From Cochliopodium minus (lineage: Eukaryota > Discosea > Himatismenida > Cochliopodiidae), in the NCBI GenBank assembly GCA_024220525.1, contig JAMYWO010000001.1, positions 259,498 to 277,100 of the forward strand: a stretch of DNA of 17,603 bases. Direction: 5' to 3'. The position numbers and the translations under genes are program-made. Under the pieces are notes generated by a model, which worked only from the letters and a program-made list of their open reading frames with translations, was not told where the DNA came from and searched no databases. Positions 8,956 through 16,943 of this stretch are shown here, piece by piece. The first letter of the stretch is position 1, and every line of letters starts with the position of its first letter.

Positions 8956-10100
8956 ATGAAAAGGATTTATCATTTGCTTTTTTTCTATTCTTTTATCTCA
9001 ATGGCTTATTTTCAAATTGGTTGTGCTTACGTTTCTTCAGGTGGGGAATATTACTACGATCTATCTCCTTTGAAAGTATCATCCAACTATTATACAGCTA
9101 TAAATTGGAATGGAAATTATTCTTATCAGATATACGTAATCTAATCAAAATGTCTTTATAAACAAGAAATTTCATATTTATTTTAAATTTCCAAAAACTT
9201 TAAATCCACCAGGAACATTTGTGGGCACGCTGACATTGGATGCAATCCCATTTCAGCAAGTTGTGAGTTTATTAAAGAAACAGGAGATTATTTTGGAAGA
9301 GGGCTGTTAAAAACACTCAATTTTTCAGATTACAGAAACCCAATAAATAACAATTTGGAGCCATACAATGGAGTAAAACAAAAAAGACATCAAAAAAATT
9401 TTTTTTTTTAAAAAATTAAAATCTTTGTTAGGTCTATTTGGATTACAGTGAAGGCCAACAATGTAAAACAAACTCTGGTAATGTCACTAGTAAAACAAAG
9501 ATAATCCTTACGTGCAATAATTCTACAAACATTACTTTGCCAGTAGTAAGTGAACCTGTTCCCTGGTATTCAATCTTAATTCATTCTTTTTCTTATTTTA
9601 AAAATTTTAAAGCTATTTTGTGTTCTCTTTCCAAAGTAAATTTGCCTGTCCCATACCTTTTCCCGAAGCCAAAGTTTGCGTGAATGATCCTGGGAAAAAA
9701 AAATCATTTAAAAAAAAGTAAAATTATTTAAAATATATTATTCCAACATTTTTTTATTTCTCTCATTTATTATTTTAAAAAAAGAATTGATAAAAATATT
9801 TTTCCTTCTGGATGTTGTTACTTTCAACCCAATCAAACACAATGCAACACTACTTCGGGTGTACTGGTTGAAATAAACTTAGATTATGGATGTTAGGACA
9901 ATTTGTATGTCACAGCAACAGACTTCAATAAAAATAAATAAAAAGTAATTGAAAAGTTTTGATAAAAATAATTATTAATAAAATAGTTTCCATGTCTAGT
10001 TGTTTACAACTTAATCCCAACTGCCAGAACAATGGATCAGCTTCTTGTTTTGCGAATATTGGAGGGATTTCTTATAGCCTAGACTTGTACTTCTACAATT
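8956..10100 (+). CDS. secreted or lumenal MRH (mannose-6-phosphate receptor homology) domain protein
   Basis: The ATG at 8956 opens a signal peptide (MKRIYHLLFFYSFISMAYF), then YYYDLSPL, NYSYQIY, ICGHADIGCN, SASCEF, VYLDYSEGQQC, KTKIILTCNN and, after splicing, CYFVFSFQSKFACP. This is the cysteine and Tyr/Gly layout of the MRH domain, which binds mannose-type glycans or sorting partners in the secretory and lysosomal pathway. Exons are 8956-9135, 9213-9372, 9432-9565, 9613-9717, 9785-9891 and 9987 onward. The later exons are Cys-rich (SGCCYF, NPNCQNN, SASCFANIGG). All junctions are phase-compatible except the first (9136-9212), which is off by one base. The C-terminal limit is not clear: the last exon frame stays open to 10591 through an 18-T run. 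MRH identity is fairly sure; full length and integrity are not. Confidence 0.65.
9136..9212 (+). other. intron 1 of MRH gene, phase mismatch
   Basis: GTAATC to CCAG, 77 nt. Exon 1 ends in phase 0 but exon 2 needs phase 2 (G then AAC ATT TGT). One extra GT before the donor would give the expected YVNICG. It is either a dinucleotide loss, a sequence error or an unusual donor. Confidence 0.5.
9373..9431 (+). other. intron 2 of MRH gene
   Basis: GTAAAA to TTAG, 59 nt, phase 0. It joins LEPYNG to VYLDYSEGQQC. Confidence 0.75.
9566..9612 (+). other. intron 3 of MRH gene
   Basis: GTATTC to AAAG, 47 nt, phase 2. It creates the Cys of CYFVFSFQSKFACP, the usual last part of an MRH domain. Confidence 0.8.
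9718..9784 (+). other. intron 4 of MRH gene
   Basis: GTAAAA to AAAG, 67 nt, phase 2. It joins a Lys-rich stretch to IDKNIFPSGCCYF with no frame change. Confidence 0.65.
9892..9986 (+). other. intron 5 of MRH gene
   Basis: GTTAGG to ATAG, 95 nt, phase 1. It removes an in-frame TAG at 9894-9896 and joins EINLDYG to FSMSSCLQLNPNC. A GTT donor is also used by the PhzF gene (16527). Confidence 0.55.
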
Positions 10101-10140
10101 TGTTACTAGGAAAAAAAAATTATTTTGAACTAAGTTCATC

Positions 10141-10591
10141 ATGGAAAAGAGTGATTCAAAAAATTCATTTTTTTTTTTTTTTTTTGAATAAATTTATTCA
10201 TTTTTCTTTTAAATGTATTACATTCATCATCGATTTGTTGAAAGTGAATCATACCATCTTTTTCATTGGTGACAAATCTAACAAGAAAGGGAGGTTCGAA
10301 AATGAAGAAGTGGCTCAATTACTTTTGATCAATCAGAGGTTATCTGAAAAACCTTGTTGGAGCACATCAAAACATTCTCTTTTCGAAGGGAAGTTTAAAA
10401 AGATCATCGAAACCTTTTATCTTTGCGTGCTAGTCTCGACTAAGACCCAAAAACATCTCAAAATACCAAAGTTTATTCTCGAAAATGACATTTTGAATGA
10501 ATGTGCAATTCAATTTCTCATTCATTTAAAACAAGGAAGTGCTGACAACAAAGAGAACCAAAACAAAAAAAGAAAGATTGATGATATTTAA
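10141..10591 (+). CDS. hypothetical protein, start uncertain
   Basis: I do not recognise the family. The frame ending in TAA at 10591 has coding-like composition over its last 110 codons (IGDKSNKKGRFENEEV, FEGKFKKIIETFYL, LKIPKFILENDIL) and ends in a nuclear-localisation-like KKRKIDDI. It has no Met after 9992. The ATG at 10141 (MEKSDSKNS) lies one base out of frame across the 18-T run at 10168-10185; one T fewer would join them into a protein of about 150 residues. Alternatively this is the continuation of the MRH gene, with the Phe-rich stretch as a membrane segment and this part as a cytosolic tail. Confidence 0.35.
10168..10185. repeat. T18 homopolymer
   Basis: Eighteen T in a row, the longest homopolymer in the window. 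Its length decides whether the ATG at 10141 is in frame with the ORF ending at 10591. Confidence 0.9.
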
Positions 10592-10991
10592 AAAAAAAAT
10601 ATTAAATAAAAGTTTACACTCGATCAACTTCAAGGATACTGAGGTAATATTTGCTTTTTTTTGGAGATTTTTTTGATTTTGGTGCAAATAATGTAACTTA
10701 AAAAAGACACTTCATTACTCCACAACTTAAGAACACTTTGTTCTTTAAATAAAAGCCAGCAGTAAAAAACAATAAAATTTTTCTCAAGACCATAGGAAAA
10801 ACAATTTTTCTCCTAATTCTATAATAATGATTTAGGCCAAAAATATAAGAGATTTATGGCACTTCCCATTCAAATACATAATCGACAAAATCTTGAAAAT
10901 TGATTTTTTTTTTTTAAAAATTTTATTATAATTTTTAAATGATGATTTATTCATAAAATTATTTTTAACCTTTCAAAAAAAGTTTAAATTT
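10592..10991. other. convergent intergenic region with possible exon remnants
   Basis: This region lies between the plus-strand ORF ending at 10591 and the minus-strand gene ending at 10992. It is mostly AT-rich. After a possible acceptor (tttag, to 10835) a short plus-strand frame at 10836-10904 reads NIRDLWHFPFKYIIDKIL, which looks coding. Another short coding-like frame (SLLHNLRTLCSLNKSQ) lies near 10709-10763. I could not join them into a gene; they may be the last exons or debris of the upstream gene. Confidence 0.3.
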
Positions 10992-11711
10992 TCATAAAAT
11001 ATAGCAAAATCCACAAGAATGTTTTTCTTTTTTTTGAAGTTGAGTTGTTTCAGTGGGCTTTGGGATTTTCAGTTCTTGTGTTTGGTAAGTATGTTTACCT
11101 TCAAAAGAATTTTTTTTTGGCTGGACTCGTGGTGAAGGAGTTGGATTTTGAATTCTTGGCGAAGGCGACGGCTTTGGATCTATTGATGGGGATATATCGG
11201 AATAATAAATTTTACCTTTGTTTAATATCTTATTATTATTGAATAATGGAGGGACCACAAGATAGATGCTCACATCATTCTCTACAAAATTCATTTCTTC
11301 AAAAAGATTATCATTTTTTAAGTGTTCCTCATTATCTTCCCATGAAACTGTGAGATTGATATCTCTCATGGGATGATACAAAATATACAACAATTCATGT
11401 CCTTTGATAATGAATTCCTCCAATTTTTTTTGATTAATTGTTTTATAGGGAACTTGATTCAAGACTATACTCTTCAATACCTCCAATTGATTATTTTGTA
11501 TTTGTTTATTTTCGAACTTGCTTGATTCTTTTGGGAATTCTTTCAGAAATATTTTGCACAATACTTGAACCATTAAGTAAGGAGTATATTTCATTTCTTT
11601 TTCCATGATTTGACTCTCATAATCAATGAAATTTTCGAACCAACGCTCATAGCATTGAGAGCACTTGGAACTTGTTATGGTCAATTCATAATCGATCTGA
11701 AATGAATTCAT
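10992..11711 (-). CDS. hypothetical protein with Pro/Ser-rich linker and C-terminal CaaX box (CYIL)
   Basis: A single open exon of 239 residues; family not recognised. The N-terminal part (about 1-175) looks globular, with an early CSQCYERW and a later VSIYLVVPPLF. Residues about 183-210 are Pro/Ser-rich (SPSIDPKPSPSPR, PTPSPRVQP), followed by a Lys-rich stretch and the last residues HSCGFCYIL. The last four, C-Y-I-L, fit a CaaX box. A Leu at X usually directs geranylgeranylation, and the upstream Cys could be palmitoylated, so membrane attachment is the likely fate. It lies 88 bp downstream of the Hsp70-like gene on the same strand; no shared function can be claimed. The stop is TGA, which argues that TGA is a real stop in this genome. 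Confidence 0.75.
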   Translation of the reverse strand: MNSFQIDYELTITSSKCSQCYERWFENFIDYESQIMEKEMKYTPYLMVQVLCKIFLKEFPKESSKFENKQIQNNQLEVLKSIVLNQVPYKTINQKKLEEFIIKGHELLYILYHPMRDINLTVSWEDNEEHLKNDNLFEEMNFVENDVSIYLVVPPLFNNNKILNKGKIYYSDISPSIDPKPSPSPRIQNPTPSPRVQPKKNSFEGKHTYQTQELKIPKPTETTQLQKKEKHSCGFCYIL

Positions 11712-11799
11712 TTTTATTATAATTTTTTATTTTTATTCTGAAAGAGAATACAAATTGGGTCTTATGTTATGAATAAGATATTTAATAATGAAAATTTCT

Positions 11800-13686
11800 T
11801 TAATTTTTTTTGAGGAATCCCGAATTAGAAGGCCATTTGACTTCTGCCTTGAAGATTTGTTGTAATATCTCAACTTCCATTTTGAGATATTCAGCCCCAA
11901 AAAATAGTTTTACAAAAATATCCAATCTATTAGCTCCATTTTTCAAAATTCCATTGCTATTGTAATAAAAATTGCCAGGAATTGTGATGTTGGTGAGTTG
12001 AGAGCAATCATTTGTATCAGTGAAATGCGGAATAGTTTTATTATTCGAAGAAAAAAGGGAGATTGAAACTCCATTCAGATTTAATCCTTGATTTACACAA
12101 ACAGTCGTAGTCTTGAAAGTATTTGTTTTGATAGATTCACCTGCTGTGGCAAGCAACTGAAAGCAGTCTATGCAATAATCATTTCCATCTTCTCTGGTAA
12201 TTCTCCTGTTTTCTGTGTGGTATGATTTTAAACCGAATAACTCATTTACGCCAACTCCATATGTGGAAGGACAAATTCTTTCACTGATGAGAGATTTGTT
12301 GAGACCATAGAAGATGGCCCCCTTTAGCACAGATTTTCCAGCTTCGGGTATCAATTTGATTTCTATCTTTTGATTGGAAAAGTTGGTTTTGATGTACTGA
12401 ATTATGGAATTAAAAAGATAGGTGCTTTCTCCATAACCACCTGCAAGTATATAAGTATCTATTTTCTCATTCTTTATCAGAAGATCTTTGATGATTTGGT
12501 GATTCTTATCATTGATAGCTTGGATTGACTCTTTAAAGAAAATCTTCATCTGTGTGGCATTTATAACAAGGTGACCATTTTGGTTTATATCAGAAATCTT
12601 TACGTTCATTTTTTTGGCTAATTTGGCCACAGGGATAGTGCAACTTTCTTCACCAGTGAAGATATGTTTTTTGATCCACCATTTCTTCTTCATAATCAAG
12701 TATTCATCACTTCTAAGAATCTCATCTCTCATTTGATGCCTTGGTTTGATATTATTTCGACCACATTCAATCTTTTCAAAGAACCAATCGAAGAACTTTT
12801 GATCAACATAAGTTCCACCTGCTGGACAGCCTTCTGGTTGGTAGATTTGCACCAAATTGCCATTTCTTTTTTTGAAACAGCTGAAATCAACGGTCCCACC
12901 TCCTGCATCATTTACCAACACATTTTTCCCATCTATCCAATCTTTTTTCATTGACACCATCGCACATTCTGGCTCTAGAGCAAATGTAAAATGAGGGCAG
13001 TGTTCAGGACCTATGCCTATTTTGTTACATACCCATAACATGATATCTTTCATCTTTTCGGACCATATTGCAGGTATGGTGATAATCCATCTTGTCTTCT
13101 TGATATCATAGTTGACAGTTTTTTTAATATATTGTAAAGCTTCATCTTTGACCAATGTCAAGAAATCAACTATCACATTCACCACATTGAAATTCTTTCC
13201 TCTAACAGAACGAGGAATAGAGAATGGGCAATGATTAACTTCTTTTTTGAGATTCAAATCATTTTTAATTTTGGGTGTGTTATTAGGGTGAATTTTCTCG
13301 CTGCTAGTGTACATTGTTTTGGTTCCCATGAGCATTTGCTCAAATCCCTTTCTCTGATTTTTTTGATTAGTTATCTGAGAATCCTCTTGTAACTTATTTG
13401 GATTTTCATCACCTATGAGATCCATTTTGAAATTTTCAATCAAATAATCACTCTTTAATTCTTCAGTTGCAAGATCCAAAGCTTCATTTCCCCAAGCAGT
13501 AGGTTTTCCATCTCTATAAAGGATGCATGTAAAATTTTTATAATCAGTATAATCACCCCTGAAATTATCTTGGACATGAATTTTTCCACTGTCCAATTCT
13601 TTGTGACAATAAGAATATCCAGTTTTGAAAGTGCCAAAATCTATGGCTATTATACAATCAATTCCTTCTGGCCACACAATATCCAT
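11800..13686 (-). CDS. HSPA12-like Hsp70-family ATPase
   Basis: A single open exon of 628 residues, close to the usual HSPA12 length. It shows the actin/Hsp70 ATPase fold motifs in order: IAIDFGTFKTGYSY (phosphate 1, residues 13-25), RWIITIPAIWS (199-209), EPECAM (238-243), DAGGGTVDF (phosphate 2, 260-268), ILAGGYGES (adenosine, 413-421), GAIFYGL, and ICPSTYGVGVN, which matches the HSPA12-type TYGV element. The canonical peptide-binding domain and EEVD end of classical Hsp70 are absent, as in HSPA12 proteins. An Asn/Lys-rich insertion lies near residues 94-150. Location is probably cytosolic: there is no signal peptide. Client and role are unknown; many protists carry expanded sets of this family. 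Confidence 0.9.
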   Translation of the reverse strand: MDIVWPEGIDCIIAIDFGTFKTGYSYCHKELDSGKIHVQDNFRGDYTDYKNFTCILYRDGKPTAWGNEALDLATEELKSDYLIENFKMDLIGDENPNKLQEDSQITNQKNQRKGFEQMLMGTKTMYTSSEKIHPNNTPKIKNDLNLKKEVNHCPFSIPRSVRGKNFNVVNVIVDFLTLVKDEALQYIKKTVNYDIKKTRWIITIPAIWSEKMKDIMLWVCNKIGIGPEHCPHFTFALEPECAMVSMKKDWIDGKNVLVNDAGGGTVDFSCFKKRNGNLVQIYQPEGCPAGGTYVDQKFFDWFFEKIECGRNNIKPRHQMRDEILRSDEYLIMKKKWWIKKHIFTGEESCTIPVAKLAKKMNVKISDINQNGHLVINATQMKIFFKESIQAINDKNHQIIKDLLIKNEKIDTYILAGGYGESTYLFNSIIQYIKTNFSNQKIEIKLIPEAGKSVLKGAIFYGLNKSLISERICPSTYGVGVNELFGLKSYHTENRRITREDGNDYCIDCFQLLATAGESIKTNTFKTTTVCVNQGLNLNGVSISLFSSNNKTIPHFTDTNDCSQLTNITIPGNFYYNSNGILKNGANRLDIFVKLFFGAEYLKMEVEILQQIFKAEVKWPSNSGFLKKN

Positions 13687-14174
13687 TTTTTTTTTAATTT
13701 TTTTATTAATATTTAAAATTTTTAAAAATCAAAACATTTATGTTGTGAATATTCTTCATTCGAATAATTATTATATGCAAATTATTTGGATAGATAGATT
13801 GGAATAGAGAATGATATAAAAATAATGCTAAATAAATTATATACCTTCGATTGAAAGAAATATTCATTATATCTCAAGATTTTAATTTTGAATGGTACAT
13901 TCTCTTGCATTTTACTGGATTTTGAGGTGAACATATGTTCCTCGTATTTTTATATTCTCAAAAAAATAATAATATGATTGATATGAATCATAGAAACAAA
14001 GATTTTATTGCTCTAAATTGTAACATCTTGTTCCTACAAATCCATCAAACCTGATTTACTCTACCTCTTATTTTATTTTTATTTTATTTGATTAAAAATT
14101 TATCGAGTGGGTGCTGTTCCAAGTCAGAAATAAAAATAATTTTATATATTTAAATAAATTCAAAAAGAACAACT
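13687..14174. other. intergenic region, nothing recognised
   Basis: 488 bp of AT-rich sequence between the 3' end of the amine oxidase and the 5' end of the Hsp70-like gene, both on the minus strand. It should hold the Hsp70-like promoter, but I see no recognisable element, repeat or coding frame. Confidence 0.6.
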
Positions 14175-15608
14175 TTATAATTTAGAATGATGTTTAGGAT
14201 TCAAAATCAAATTGTGAGTGACAGTAGCAGAATCCAAAGCACCCTCAACAGTAGCAGAGTTGACAGAAAAAGCCTCACCAGAAAAATAAAGTCTGTCATT
14301 GACAGGATGAGAAGAGAGCTTTCTGAGGAGGGAAGAATCATGAGATGTTTGATAAGTATAAGAACCTCTAACATGTTCATTAGAACCCCAATGATAAACG
14401 AGACCATCAACAAAGTTTTGAGAAGCAGGAGAAGTGTTGCCTTGGCTGCCAAAAACGGTGTCGTAAAACTTGAGAGCGGAATTGATGAGGTCGTTGTGGG
14501 AAAGGTTCTCAAGACGATTGGATCTTTCGCCAGTGATGAAACCAGTCAAACACTCTACATTTTGACCTTCATACTTTCTTTCCTTCCAAAATTGAGCAAA
14601 GATGGAGTTGGAGCAAATGCAGATGGAAAAGTCTTGAGGCCAGAAAGATTTTTTGAACCAGATGATCACTTTGGTGCCTCCATCCATTCCCAGATCTTTG
14701 ATGGCCTTTGTGTGTAGTTGTGGGAGAGATGGGCTGAAAGAAAGTTGGCCAGTTTTGAGGATGGAGATGGGGATGGTGACAACCACTTTTTCGGAGGTGA
14801 CCCTGCTAGAGAGATTCTTCTCGTTTTTGTAGTCGATCAAAACTTTGTTTTGGCTGTAGTCGATCGCATTTACTTTGCTGTTCTTTCTTATGTTGAGATC
14901 TTTGGCGAAATGTTTGATCATTGGTTCGAAACTGTTGAATAATCTGTAGTTGTTGCTATCTGCTTCTGCCTCATTGAATTCATCTTGAGCCCCCTTTGCA
15001 TTCAACTTATCCAAGGAGGTCCCTTGTGTTTGAGCATACAATGAATTGCAGAAATCAAGAGTTCTATAGGTTGCTCCATTGTTTATCAAATATTGAAGCA
15101 CATTCATTTTATTGTCTTTGATTTCTTTTTCAAATGATAACAATTCAAAGAGCTTTTGGAAATCCCTATCTTCATTCTTCAGCTTTTCCAAATATTCAAA
15201 TTTATTTTCTTGTGGGAGATAGGCATTTGTGCTTCTTTGTTTATCTCTCTGATGTCTTGGAACACCCTCTCATAAGGCCATTTGTTTTCATCAACTATCT
15301 TTTTGAGTATTGTATTTCCTCCATGTATAAATTCTGCTCCCAAATCATATTTTCTTCCATGTTTTTCTATCTAATCAAATATATTTTGATAAGATTATTG
15401 AATTCTTATAATAATAATTGATCTAAATGTAATATTATATGTAATATAAATGAAATTATTTGCATACTTGTTGAATTCTTCCTCCAATCACATCTGAGGA
15501 TTCCAAAATCAAAACTTTTTTCTTTGATTCCCTCAATAATTTTCCCAAGTATAACCCATTTACACCAGCTCCTATGATCACCACATCAAAATGATTTTCA
15601 TTATTCAT
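14175..15608 (-). CDS. flavin-containing amine oxidase (polyamine/monoamine oxidase family), one frame break
   Basis: Exon 1 (15608-15468, 47 residues) carries the FAD-binding Rossmann motif VVIIGAGVNGL, the acidic end of the second strand (VLILES) and the GGRI motif. Exon 2 (15370-14175) continues with DLGAEFIHGG, VVVTIPISIL, GGTKVIIWF and ends with LYFSGEAFSVNSATVEGALDSA, the conserved FAD-contact region of this family. The enzyme would oxidise an amine with O2 to an aldehyde or imine plus H2O2. Total length is about 445 residues, slightly short for the family. The frame shifts by one between about 15260 and 15177; one more base in the GGG run at 15214-15216 (CCC in the gene) would repair it. 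So it is either a sequence error or a recent null allele. It diverges from the PhzF gene. Confidence 0.8.
15371..15467 (-). other. intron of amine oxidase gene
   Basis: On the minus strand GTATGC to TTAG, 97 nt, phase 0. It joins GGRIQQ to IEKHGRKYDLGAEF. Confidence 0.85.
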
Positions 15609-15771
15609 TTTTCTTGATCTCAATTTTTTTTTAAAATAGGATTAATTTAACATCACAACCTTTCTGTAAAAAGTGTTCCATTTATTTGGATCTTTCTTTG
15701 GTTTTCCTTAAAAGAAATTGAAATCAAATCTAAATGAAATTCTGATAATAAATATTAAAAAAAATTGAATT
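15609..15771. promoter_or_regulatory. shared divergent promoter region (inferred)
   Basis: The start codons of the amine oxidase (minus strand, 15608) and the PhzF-like gene (plus strand, 15772) are only 163 bp apart. Both promoters must lie here or overlap the genes. The sequence is AT-rich with A and T tracts; no specific element is recognised. Confidence 0.4.
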
Positions 15772-16851
15772 ATGAGTGATATACTCAAAATTTTTACAGT
15801 TGATTCATTCACATCAGTGCCATTCAATGGAAATCCTGCTGGAGGTAAAATATATCATTTTATATTCTAAATTTTTATGATGATTCTACGGGATAAAGTG
15901 TGTCTATTGGAGGAGGAAATATCTGAAGAAAGAATGCAAAAAATTGCAGCTGAGATGAATATCTCAGAAACATCATTTGTAATATTAAAAGATAATAAGC
16001 CAGGAAATTACAATCTGAGATGGTTCACCCCTCTTCAAGAAGTTAATTTGTGCGGACATGCAACATTGGCAACAGCATGGATACTTTACAATGGTAAAGC
16101 AACATTAAATAAAGATGATTCTATTGATTAAAAGTTCATTATGCCAGAAACAAATGAGAAGTCTGAAAAAATTTCATTTTTTACAAAAAGCGGTGAACTT
16201 GTTGTCCAAAAAGAGGGAAACTTTCTTGTGATGGATTTCCCACAAGGAAACCCTGTTAAAACAGTGCTAAGTGAAAAGATCATTAACGAGTTAGTTAAAA
16301 TTTTGTCACTATCTTCCCAGAATGAAGTCAAAGAAATATTCCATTGCAAAACTACAAGAAAATTGGTTGTTGAGGTATCTTCCGTCGCTTCCATTTTAAA
16401 TTTGAATCCAAACTACAATTCTTTGTTGGAACTAAACTTTGGCTCCATTGAAGTTAAAGGTGTAATTCTCACGGCAGGAGAAACAAGCAATGATCTGAAG
16501 TTTAGTAAATACGATTTCATTTCAAGGTTAATCTAAAAAAAAAATTAAATTTTTTTTTTTATAAATATTCAATTTTAAAAAGATATTTTGCTCCATGAGT
16601 TGGAATAAATGAAGGTAATTCATTTCATTATAAATTTTCTTTTTAATTTTTGAAAATTTTAGATCCTGTCACTGGTTCAGCCAATTGTGTTCTTGCGAAT
16701 TATTGGGTCTAAAAAACTTTCCAAAAGTGTTTTTAAGACTTACCAAGCCAGCAAGAGAGGAGGCGAAATGGAGCTTAATTTGAAAGAGAACAATCGTGTT
16801 TTGATCAAAGGAAATGCAGTCACCATTATGAAAGGGCAACTCAATCTTTAA
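15772..16851 (+). CDS. PhzF-family isomerase/epimerase-like protein, two disrupting changes
   Basis: Exons 15772-15844, 15899-16093, 16148-16526, 16583-16614 and 16663-16851 give about 288 residues, the normal PhzF length. Motifs run in order: FTVDSFTSVPFNGNPAGVCLL, NISETSF (catalytic Glu), LCGHATLATA (His), MDFPQGNP, RYFAP, VGINEDPVTGSANC (Asp and Ser), YQASKRGGE. PhzF-type enzymes are isomerases of small metabolites in a two-lobed fold; the substrate here is unknown and cannot be read from family membership. Two changes break the frame: TGA at 16596-16598, where the family has Trp after YFAP, and one extra base in the GGG run at 16705-16707. The introns argue against bacterial contamination. 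It may be a young pseudogene or carry sequence errors. Confidence 0.8.
15845..15898 (+). other. intron 1 of PhzF-like gene
   Basis: GTAAAA to AAAG, 54 nt, phase 1. It joins NGNPAG to VCLLEEE exactly as in the family. Confidence 0.9.
16094..16147 (+). other. intron 2 of PhzF-like gene
   Basis: GTAAAG to CCAG, 54 nt, phase 1. It removes an in-frame TAA (16129-16131) and joins ATAWILYN to ETNEKSEKISFF. Confidence 0.85.
16527..16582 (+). other. intron 3 of PhzF-like gene
   Basis: GTTAAT to AAAG, 56 nt, phase 2. It joins DFISR to YFAP. Confidence 0.85.
16615..16662 (+). other. intron 4 of PhzF-like gene
   Basis: GTAATT to TTAG, 48 nt, phase 1. It joins VGINE to DPVTGSANC and leaves a 32-nt micro-exon (16583-16614). 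Confidence 0.85.
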
Positions 16852-16943
16852 ATTTCAAAAATTTAATAAAATTGCTTATTTTGTCATTTCCTCTATTTAT
16901 GCTTTTTGAAATATTATGCTTCAAAAAAAAAAAATTGAAAACG

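Noticed and set aside
15225-15262. A 31-nt intron (minus strand GTGTTC to AAAG) as the explanation of the amine oxidase frame break.
   Set aside because: It is much shorter than every other intron here (47 nt or more); a one-base change in the nearby GGG run is simpler.
16129-16131. Premature TAA in the PhzF-like gene.
   Set aside because: It lies inside a 54-nt GT-AG intron (16094-16147) whose removal gives the family's normal sequence.
16596-16598. TGA read as Trp (alternative genetic code).
   Set aside because: TGA ends the CaaX-box gene at a position that makes biological sense and ends the PH-like frame at 55-57; Trp is TGG everywhere else.
15772-16851. Bacterial contamination or a very recent bacterial transfer for the PhzF-like gene.
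   Set aside because: Four phase-correct introns of the local type show it is a settled eukaryotic gene.
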